A DNA stretch of 7,067 nt. Origin: Chloroflexota bacterium. Lineage in GTDB: Bacteria > Chloroflexota > Dehalococcoidia > SZUA-161. This document shows positions 1 to 5,194 of the stretch, in pieces. The first letter of the stretch is position 1. Each line of letters opens with the position of its first letter. The position numbers were made by a program, and so were the translations under genes. The notes beneath the pieces are model-generated. The model was not told the DNA's origin. It worked only from the letters and a program-made list of their open reading frames with translations, and made no database searches. The stretch is taken from assembly GCA_016865955.1 (NCBI GenBank), contig VGNW01000117.1:1-7067 (forward strand), in the 5' to 3' direction.

Positions 1-1033
1 TCAGGATACCTATAGACCCGGCACCGATAAGCCAGGCGTAGTCGGTACCCAGCATAACCAGAACTGTTACTACCATACCGACTAAGGATAGGGCAATAGC
101 GACGAAATACCCCCTGTTAAGGGCATTCATAGGATTTTCTTTTTCCTTGGCTCGCACGCACATCACGCCTATCATACTGGCGAAGATACCGAAAGAACGG
201 ACAACCAGCGGGAAGAGCACCCATACGGGATTGTCTGTGATAGCCCAGATGGCTATTCCCAGAATCATTGCGCCGATATTCTCGGCTGCGGTGGACTCAA
301 ACAGGTCAGCGCCGCGGCCTGCGCAGTCGCCTACGTTATCGCCTACCAGGTCGGCGATGACGGCAGCATTTCTGGGGTCGTCTTCAGGGATACCGGCCTC
401 TACTTTGCCTACAAGGTCGGCACCCATATCTGCTGCTTTGGTATAGATACCGCCGCCGAGCTGAGCGAAGAGTGCGACGAAGCTGGCACCGAAGCCAAAA
501 CCTACAATCAGGTGCGGGGCAATATTGGGGTTATCATGACCGCCGTAGGCGTAATACATGACAGCCACGCCGATGAGGCTCAAAGCCACGATGAGGAAGC
601 CGGAAACAGCGCCCCCTCGCAGAGCCACTATGATGGCATCGTTAAGGCTCTTTCGGGCAGCGGCAGCACATCTGACATTGGATTTCACTGAGATGTACAT
701 TCCGATATAACCTGATACTGCGGAACAAAAGGCGCCGACGATAAAGGCAACGCCTGTATGCCAGGCTATACCCCATGGTGTCATACCGGGTATGCCTTCC
801 TCTCCTCTCAGTAGACCCACCAGGGCTCCGACAATCACCGCCGTGAATACGGCGATAATACCGATGGTGGTATACTGACGCCTGAGAAAGGCAAGAGCGC
901 CTTCCAGAATCATGTCGCCGATTTTCTTCATCTCCGGGCCGCCTGTGTCACGGCGCAGTATATCTCTTATCAGAAAGATGGCGAATACTAGCGCGAAGAC
1001 GCCGGCAGCCGGGACAAGCCAAATAAGACCCAT
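1..1033 (-). CDS. hppA: Membrane-bound ion-translocating pyrophosphatase, N-terminal half (runs off left edge)
   Basis: The integral membrane pyrophosphatase hydrolyses pyrophosphate and uses the energy to pump H+ or Na+ out of the cytoplasm. 344 residues are present, read from an ATG at 1033 to the window edge with no stop; family members are usually about 670-800 residues, so roughly half is missing. Seen in the sequence: an N-terminal membrane helix (about 3-22), the EGALAFLRRQY motif (44-54), several further hydrophobic helices, and the substrate-binding block GGGIYTKAADMGADLVGKVE (193-212) followed by EDDPRN (217-222) and DNVGDCAGRGADLFES (232-247). The Asp and Glu/Lys residues that coordinate Mg-pyrophosphate are intact. 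A strong AAGGAGG ribosome site (1044-1050) lies 10 bases before the start. The C-terminal residue that decides K+ dependence is outside the window, and the pumped ion cannot be assigned safely. Its 5' leader contains a terminator-like hairpin. The family assignment is very secure. Confidence 0.96.
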   Translation of the reverse strand, partial: MGLIWLVPAAGVFALVFAIFLIRDILRRDTGGPEMKKIGDMILEGALAFLRRQYTTIGIIAVFTAVIVGALVGLLRGEEGIPGMTPWGIAWHTGVAFIVGAFCSAVSGYIGMYISVKSNVRCAAAARKSLNDAIIVALRGGAVSGFLIVALSLIGVAVMYYAYGGHDNPNIAPHLIVGFGFGASFVALFAQLGGGIYTKAADMGADLVGKVEAGIPEDDPRNAAVIADLVGDNVGDCAGRGADLFESTAAENIGAMILGIAIWAITDNPVWVLFPLVVRSFGIFASMIGVMCVRAKEKENPMNALNRGYFVAIALSLVGMVVTVLVMLGTDYAWLIGAGSIGIL

Positions 1034-1068
1034 TCCTTTTTAACCTCCTTTGCTTTTAAGATATATAA

Positions 1069-1115
1069 AAAGCACGACTTACTTATAGATACTCAAACTA
1101 AGTAAGTTGTGCTTT
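1069..1115 (-). promoter_or_regulatory. Terminator-like hairpin in the hppA 5' leader (candidate attenuator)
   Basis: Arms at 1069-1085 and 1099-1115 are inverted repeats of 17 bp with a single mismatch and a 13-base loop. Read on the minus strand, the direction of hppA, the right-hand arm ends in a run of T (GCTTTTTATATAT), giving a stem plus U-tract like a rho-independent terminator, although the stem is A/T-rich. It ends only 18 bases before the AAGGAGG ribosome site of hppA, so it lies inside any hppA transcript that starts upstream. That is the position expected of a leader attenuator, or of a hairpin controlling mRNA stability. The one mismatch is C/A on the minus strand but a G-U pair on the plus strand, so a plus-strand RNA would also fold. 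Function is inference. Confidence 0.45.
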
Positions 1116-1213
1116 GTGTCCATGCGATGCGGCACTTTACACATTCACCCGCAGCTTTTCGAATTGAGAACTTATCGTGGTGATATTTAGGTTTCAACGT
1201 ATTTTAGAAACTG

Positions 1214-1238
1214 CCCTTTCTCAGGGTAAAAGAAAGGG
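1214..1238. repeat. Second 8-bp inverted repeat overlapping the guaB3 terminator
   Basis: CCCTTTCT (1214-1221) and AGAAAGGG (1231-1238) are perfect reverse complements with a 9-base loop. Bases 1236-1238 are shared with the terminator stem next door, so the two hairpins cannot both form fully. On the minus strand this second hairpin would be made after the terminator and would draw in its T-tract. The pairing is seen directly; any role is inference. Confidence 0.35.
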
Positions 1239-1258
1239 ATAGGCTCATCACCTATCCC
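1228..1258 (-). terminator. Rho-independent terminator downstream of guaB3
   Basis: Read on the minus strand, a perfect 8-bp stem GGGATAGG / CCTATCCC (1258-1251 with 1243-1236, 7-base loop) is followed directly by TTTCTTTT (1235-1228). This is the classic G/C-rich stem and U-tract layout. It lies about 108 bases past the guaB3 stop codon and ahead of hppA, so it would end the guaB3 transcript and imply that hppA has its own promoter further on. Confidence 0.65.
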
Positions 1259-1365
1259 CTATCATGCCTCGTTGCTCGGCAAACACGCTTAATAATTTAC
1301 CACGATGAAAGTAGTCAGTCAAGTTCTGGTCAGCAAAGCAGCGTTTAATCAATAGCTCGCAGTTG

Positions 1366-2514
1366 CTATCGAGCCAGCCCCTGAGCTATCTGAAAGGATT
1401 TGCCCTCGGTCTTTATCGAAGGCGCAATCACTACCTCAGCCTGGTGCATCTCTTTGATATTACGGGCACCGCATACGCCCATCGCCGTCCTGAGCGCGCC
1501 AACCAGGTTTTGAGTCCCGTCCGTCAAAGATGTAGGCCCGAACAGAGTCTGCTCCAGAGTCCCCTTTATTCCCACCTTGATGCGGGTTCCTCTCGGCAAA
1601 GCCTCATGCGGCGTTGCCATCCCCCAGTGATTCCCTCTGCCGGGGGCTTCTTTGGTCTGAGCGAAAATCGAGCCCAGCATTACGGCGTCAGCGCCGCAGG
1701 CGATGGCTTTGCATATATCGCCGCCGTTGCGCATGCCGCCGTCTGCGATAACAGCAACATACCGTCCGCTTGCTTTGTGGTAATCCTCTCTGGCTGTGGC
1801 ACAATCTATAATCGCCGTTGCCTGAGGGACTCCTACTCCGAGCACTTCCCTGGTCGTACAAGCTGCACCTGGACCTACCCCGACGAGTACACCGTGAATA
1901 CCGGTCTCCATAAGCTTGTAGCATGCATTGTAACTAACGCAATTACCTACAATTACAGGTATGGGAACCTGCTTCACAAGTTCCGAGAATATCAGACCGC
2001 GGTAGCTCTTGGAGACGTGCTTGGCGGTGGTTACTGTCGATTGCACAACCAGTATATCGGCACCTGCCTCTACTGCGAGCGGCGACAGCCTTTTAGTGTT
2101 GGCTGGCGTAAGTGAGATAGCGCAGAAAGCGCCTGCTTTTTTGATTGCCTTTATCCGATCGCCGATTAGGTTATCCTTCATCGGCTCCGAGTAAATCTTT
2201 TGCAGCAGAGCGGTAACCTCCGACGGTGGAGCGCTGGCGATCTTCTCAAGGACAGAGTCCGGATCGGCGTAGCGCGTTTGTACCCCCTCAAGGTTAAGAA
2301 CGGCTAAGCCGCCGAGCTTGCCCATAGCTATAGCAAAGCGAACATCTACCACTCCATCCATCGCTGAAGCCAGAACCGGAATCGGGAAGCTGAGCTTGCC
2401 GATTTTGAGCGTTATGTCGGTCTGGTCGGGGTTGATGGTAATATCGCCGGGGACAAGGGCTATATCGTCGAATCCATAGGTTTGTCGCAGTTTTTTATAC
2501 GGGGTGTGTTCCAT
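1366..2514 (-). CDS. guaB3: GuaB3-family IMP dehydrogenase-related protein
   Basis: This 382-residue protein is a single (beta/alpha)8-barrel of the IMP dehydrogenase / GMP reductase superfamily. Such enzymes carry out NAD(P)-linked redox chemistry on purine nucleotides through a catalytic cysteine. Seen here: the N-terminal YGFDDIALVPG (13-23), the SAMDGV block (50-55), the phosphate/catalytic loop GVGPGAACTTRE (212-223) with Cys219, and ADGGMRNGGDICKAIACGADAVMLG (from 257). There are no CBS domains, unlike most IMP dehydrogenases of about 490 residues. The C-terminal stretch (HWGMATPHEALPRGTRIKVG; later VVIAPSIKTEGK) matches the GuaB3 subgroup (TIGR01304 type) as I recall it. Cyanobacterial GuaB3 is reported to be an IMP dehydrogenase, while the role in Actinobacteria is unsettled, so the reaction here is uncertain. 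The start ATG has AGGTGA (2519-2524, minus) four bases upstream, a slightly tight spacing. The gene has its own promoter, diverging from rsmI, and a terminator after it. Confidence 0.9.
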   Translation of the reverse strand: MEHTPYKKLRQTYGFDDIALVPGDITINPDQTDITLKIGKLSFPIPVLASAMDGVVDVRFAIAMGKLGGLAVLNLEGVQTRYADPDSVLEKIASAPPSEVTALLQKIYSEPMKDNLIGDRIKAIKKAGAFCAISLTPANTKRLSPLAVEAGADILVVQSTVTTAKHVSKSYRGLIFSELVKQVPIPVIVGNCVSYNACYKLMETGIHGVLVGVGPGAACTTREVLGVGVPQATAIIDCATAREDYHKASGRYVAVIADGGMRNGGDICKAIACGADAVMLGSIFAQTKEAPGRGNHWGMATPHEALPRGTRIKVGIKGTLEQTLFGPTSLTDGTQNLVGALRTAMGVCGARNIKEMHQAEVVIAPSIKTEGKSFQIAQGLAR

Positions 2515-2528
2515 CGATTCACCTGCAG

Positions 2529-2552
2529 ATTGTATTGGGGAAAGAATACAAT
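2529..2552. promoter_or_regulatory. Operator-like inverted repeat over the guaB3 start point
   Basis: ATTGTATT (2529-2536), 8 spacer bases, then AATACAAT (2545-2552) form a perfect 8-bp inverted repeat. It covers the proposed guaB3 -10 box (2543-2548) and the expected transcription start near 2536, which is where a dimeric repressor would block initiation. The same bases could instead form a hairpin in DNA or RNA. I do not recognise the motif as a known regulator's box. Confidence 0.4.
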
Positions 2553-2572
2553 AAAGGAGCGGGTAAAGTCAA
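2543..2572 (-). promoter_or_regulatory. Putative sigma-70-type promoter of guaB3
   Basis: On the minus strand TTGACT (2572-2567) resembles the -35 box at 5 of 6 positions. After an 18-base spacer comes TATTCT (2548-2543), which matches the -10 consensus at 4 of 6. Transcription would begin near 2536, giving a leader of about 22 bases that includes the AGGTGA ribosome site. Confidence 0.5.
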
Positions 2573-2578
2573 GGATAA

Positions 2579-2607
2579 TGGACTCGCGCCAGTCTATGAG
2601 ATATAAT
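2579..2607 (+). promoter_or_regulatory. Putative promoter of rsmI, giving a near-leaderless mRNA
   Basis: TGGACT (2579-2584, 4 of 6 against the -35 consensus), a 17-base spacer and a perfect TATAAT (2602-2607) make a credible promoter facing rsmI. Only 10 bases separate the -10 box from the rsmI ATG at 2618, so transcription should start about 2-5 bases before the start codon. No Shine-Dalgarno sequence precedes that ATG, which agrees with leaderless-type initiation. Its -35 box sits 6 bases from that of the divergent guaB3 promoter. Confidence 0.55.
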
Positions 2608-2617
2608 CGCCGATGTT

Positions 2618-3436
2618 ATGCCCAGGCTGTTTCTTGTAGCTACGCCCATCGGTAACCTTGAGGATATATCGCTGCGCGCTTTACGCGTTCTGGCAGAGGT
2701 CAAGCTCATCGCCGCTGAGGACACCCGCAAGACTCGCAAGCTCCTTACTACATATAAAATAAAGGCGCCTTTAACAAGCTATCATGAGCACGGCAAAAAA
2801 ACGAAACTACCCTATCTGCTTAAACACCTTGAGCAGGAGGACATCGCTCTGGTCTCTGAGTCAGGTATGCCCGGCATCAGCGACCCGGGTTATGACCTGG
2901 TTCTGGCAGCGATAGAAAAGAATGTTCAAGTTGTCGCCATACCGGGAGCCTCTGTGCTGCCGGTTGCACTGGCTGTTTCCGGTTTGCCTGCTGATAAATT
3001 CACTTATGTGGGTTTTCTTCCCCGACGCAAAGGGGAAAGGAGACGCTTAATTGAATCGGTCGCTAAAGAACCCTGGACGCTGATAGCATTCGAATCGCCT
3101 CATAGATTACAGGAATCGCTTAGAGATTTGATAGATGTGCTGGGCGATAGAAGAATAGCCGTGTGTCGTGAACTGACCAAGGTCTACGAGGAGGTCTTCA
3201 GGGGGACATTAAGTCAGGCGATTGCTCATTTTAAGCAACCGAAGGGCGAGTTTACGCTGGTTGTAGCAGGATATAGCATCGTGAAGATTGAAGGCGGGAT
3301 AGACGATTCGATCCTCAAGGAGTTAAAGAAGCTGCGCAGTCAGGGATTGTCTGCAAAAGAGGCTGTGACAAAGCTGGCGGGCACCGCCCATTTGTCCAAA
3401 AAAGCTCTTTACAGAGCATGGATAGACCTGCTTTAA
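2618..3436 (+). CDS. rsmI: 16S rRNA (cytidine-1402 2'-O)-methyltransferase RsmI
   Basis: RsmI uses S-adenosylmethionine to methylate the 2'-hydroxyl of C1402 in 16S rRNA, in the ribosomal P site, where it tunes start-codon choice and decoding. The 272-residue protein has the usual family length and the tetrapyrrole-methylase fold. Motifs seen: LFLVATPIGNLEDISLRAL (4-22), AAEDTRKTRKLL (32-43), SYHEHG (54-59), the glycine-rich VSESGMPGISDPGY (79-92), IPGASVLPVALAVSGLP (108-124), FVGFLPRRKGER-like segment near 130-141, FESPHR (158-163) and CRELTKVYEE (183-192). The commoner form of the third motif is VSDAGTPGISDPG; E81, S82 and M84 are mild departures. A C-terminal extension (230-272) carries the LSAKEAV helix common in the family. 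The chosen ATG puts the conserved ATPIGNLED motif at residue 8, as expected, and the upstream ATG at 2613 is out of frame. metG follows after 49 bases. Confidence 0.95.
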   Translation: MPRLFLVATPIGNLEDISLRALRVLAEVKLIAAEDTRKTRKLLTTYKIKAPLTSYHEHGKKTKLPYLLKHLEQEDIALVSESGMPGISDPGYDLVLAAIEKNVQVVAIPGASVLPVALAVSGLPADKFTYVGFLPRRKGERRRLIESVAKEPWTLIAFESPHRLQESLRDLIDVLGDRRIAVCRELTKVYEEVFRGTLSQAIAHFKQPKGEFTLVVAGYSIVKIEGGIDDSILKELKKLRSQGLSAKEAVTKLAGTAHLSKKALYRAWIDLL

Positions 3437-3485
3437 TTTCAGTTTTCGGTCTGCTTGTGGTAAAATAAATGACAATTGGGCTTCG

Positions 3486-5165
3486 ATGGCTGAACGTATT
3501 TTTATAGGCGTAGCATGGCCCTATGCTAACGGGCCTTTGCATCTGGGACATATTGCCGGCGCATACTTGCCTGCCGATATATTTGCCCGTTACCACCGCC
3601 TGAAGGGCAACGAGGTGCTGATGGTCTCAGGGTCAGACCAGCATGGCACCCCGGTCACCCTGCGTGCCGATAGCGAAGGTAAATCACCTCAGGAGGTAGT
3701 TTACCGGTATCATCGCGGATTCCTGGACTGCTGGCAAAAACTGGGCATATCGTTCGACCTGTTTACCACAACCGGAACTTCCAATCATGCCCGGATAGCG
3801 CAGGATTTTTTCCTCAAGCTGCTCGATAAAGGCTACATCTATAAAGACAAAATGCCGCTGCCGTATTGTCACAGATGCGCCCGTTTTCTCCCCGACAGAT
3901 ATGTAGAAGGCACATGTCCTAACTGCCGCAGCCCGCGCGCACGGGGAGACCAGTGCGACGACTGCGGGAAACCGCTGAATCCTGCAGACCTGATAGACGG
4001 CAGGTGCAGCATATGTCGAAGTACGCCGGAGATAAGAGACTCTGAGCACTTCTTTTTACGCCTTTCCGCCTTCTCAGAGCAGTTGAAATCATGGGTTCAG
4101 GAGCAAAGTCACTGGAGACCTAACGTGCTCAATTTCACGCTCCGTTACCTTACTGAAGGACTGCGAGACCGGGCTATCACCAGAGACATCGAATGGGGCA
4201 TAGCGGTGCCCCTGCCCGGGTTCGACAAGAAACGCATCTATGTCTGGTTCGAGGCGGTCATCGGCTACCTATCGGCATCGAAAGAGTGGTCTCAATCCAA
4301 GGGAAATTCCGAAAAATGGCGCGACTTCTGGCAGAAGGATACCAGAAGCTACTATTTCATCGGAAAGGATAATATTGTCTTTCATACCATAATCTGGCCG
4401 GCGATGTTGATGGGATATGGCGGTTTGAACCTGCCTTTCAATGTGCCGGCAAATGAATTCCTTACACTAGAGGGGAAAAAGCTATCGACGAGCCGCAACT
4501 GGGCGGTGTGGCTGCCTGACTATCTCGAGCGATACGCGCCTGACCCTCTGCGTTACATGATGTCGGCAAATATGCCGGAGACCTCAGATTCGGATTTCTC
4601 TTGGCGCGAATTTGTCCGCCGCAATAACGACGAGTTGGTTGCCACCTATGGCAATCTGGTTCAGCGGGTACTTACGTTCGTTAATCGAAATTTCGACCAA
4701 TGCGTGCCGGCTGCGGGCGAAGCCGACGCAGAATCAGGCGCACTACTGAATAAAGCAGAAAGCGCGCTGGATACTGTAGATAAATTTCTGAATGTCTGCC
4801 GGTTCAAGGACTCTATAAGAGAGGCGATGCTGCTTTGTCAGGAGGCGAATCGCTATCTCGACAATAAAGCGCCTTGGAAGAGCATAAAAGAAGATAAGGA
4901 AGCTGCGGCAAATTCTATTGCTACGGTTCTGAGTGTGATAAGCTGTCTGAAAACTATTCTATACCCTTTTTTACCCTACAGTTCCGGTAAACTTCATAAT
5001 CTGCTCGGTTTTGAAGGAAGAATCGAAAACGCCGGATGGACATTCATACGCCCGGGCGTGGGGCAGAGGTTGCCATTGCCTGAGCATCTTTTCCATAAGC
5101 TGGATGAGGTCATTATCGAAAAAGAAAGCTCTTTGCTCGGACAGGGAAGTTCGAGTGCAAAATAG
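3486..5165 (+). CDS. metG: Methionyl-tRNA synthetase
   Basis: This cytoplasmic class I synthetase joins methionine to initiator and elongator tRNA-Met using ATP. Seen in the 559 residues: the HIGH-type signature HLGH (19-22); the connective insertion with four CxxC pairs, C128/C131, C144/C147, C157/C160 and C174/C177, enough for two zinc knuckles; and FIGKDNIVFH (291-300) with PANEFL (321-326). The KMSKS loop is replaced by KLSTS (332-336). An alpha-helical anticodon-binding domain follows (about 370-510), including the family's NRYLDNKAPW-type helix (455-464). The protein stops without the Trbp111-like C-terminal tRNA-binding domain found in many bacterial enzymes, so it is probably monomeric. 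The start at 3486 gives the expected N-terminus (RIFIGVAWPYANGPLHLGH). There is no clear Shine-Dalgarno sequence; TAAAAT at 3461-3466 might be a -10 box. The gene probably also receives read-through from rsmI. Confidence 0.97.
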   Translation: MAERIFIGVAWPYANGPLHLGHIAGAYLPADIFARYHRLKGNEVLMVSGSDQHGTPVTLRADSEGKSPQEVVYRYHRGFLDCWQKLGISFDLFTTTGTSNHARIAQDFFLKLLDKGYIYKDKMPLPYCHRCARFLPDRYVEGTCPNCRSPRARGDQCDDCGKPLNPADLIDGRCSICRSTPEIRDSEHFFLRLSAFSEQLKSWVQEQSHWRPNVLNFTLRYLTEGLRDRAITRDIEWGIAVPLPGFDKKRIYVWFEAVIGYLSASKEWSQSKGNSEKWRDFWQKDTRSYYFIGKDNIVFHTIIWPAMLMGYGGLNLPFNVPANEFLTLEGKKLSTSRNWAVWLPDYLERYAPDPLRYMMSANMPETSDSDFSWREFVRRNNDELVATYGNLVQRVLTFVNRNFDQCVPAAGEADAESGALLNKAESALDTVDKFLNVCRFKDSIREAMLLCQEANRYLDNKAPWKSIKEDKEAAANSIATVLSVISCLKTILYPFLPYSSGKLHNLLGFEGRIENAGWTFIRPGVGQRLPLPEHLFHKLDEVIIEKESSLLGQGSSSAK

Positions 5166-5194
5166 TGCTTTCATGTAGGAAAAGGAGAAAATCA

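Larger units (their letters stand above)
1172..1308. repeat. Long-range inverted repeat enclosing the guaB3 terminator region
   Basis: The 8-base arms ATCGTGGT (1174-1181) and ACCACGAT (1299-1306) are exact reverse complements. Allowing two G-U pairs in plus-strand RNA, the match grows to 12 bp (1172-1183 with 1297-1308). The enclosed 113 bases contain the two overlapping hairpins at 1214-1258. The arms could close a larger RNA structure, but an 8-bp exact match over this distance can also occur by chance, and no known RNA family was recognised. Confidence 0.3.
1034..1365. other. Gene-free, hairpin-rich intergenic stretch between guaB3 and hppA
   Basis: This 332-base gap follows the guaB3 stop and precedes hppA, both read on the minus strand. 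I see no convincing coding sequence in it on either strand; the longest leader-type frame noticed encodes only 21 residues (1144 to 1079, minus). What it does hold is an unusual number of inverted repeats: a 17-bp hairpin at 1069-1115, two overlapping 8-bp hairpins at 1214-1258, and an enclosing pair of arms at 1172-1183 and 1297-1308. No tRNA cloverleaf or recognised riboswitch consensus was found by eye. Promoter boxes for hppA are not clear: TTGAAA (minus, 1197-1192) followed 15 bases later by GATAAG is the best I can see, and it is weak. Confidence 0.7.

Noticed and set aside
147..446. A 99-residue open frame on the plus strand opposite hppA
   Set aside because: It is antisense to the conserved substrate-binding region of the pyrophosphatase and shows only low-complexity Ser/Pro/Arg content.
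1150..1185. A TTCGAATTG stretch resembling a tRNA T-loop
   Set aside because: The flanking bases do not form a T-stem and no acceptor, D or anticodon arm can be drawn around it.
1100..1210. Possible riboswitch (c-di-GMP type or other) ahead of hppA
   Set aside because: The region has local pairing, but I could not match the conserved core of any riboswitch class by eye, so no class is claimed.
1363..2115. A 250-residue open frame on the plus strand opposite guaB3
   Set aside because: It lies entirely antisense to a well-recognised gene, its translation resembles no family I know, it is rich in Cys, Arg and Tyr as expected from an out-of-frame reading, and it has no ribosome site.
3438..3466. 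A promoter for metG with TAAAAT at 3461-3466
   Set aside because: The -10-like box is fair, but the best -35 candidate 17 bases upstream (TTCAGT) is poor and the gap after rsmI is only 49 bases, so transcription from the rsmI promoter explains the gene as well.
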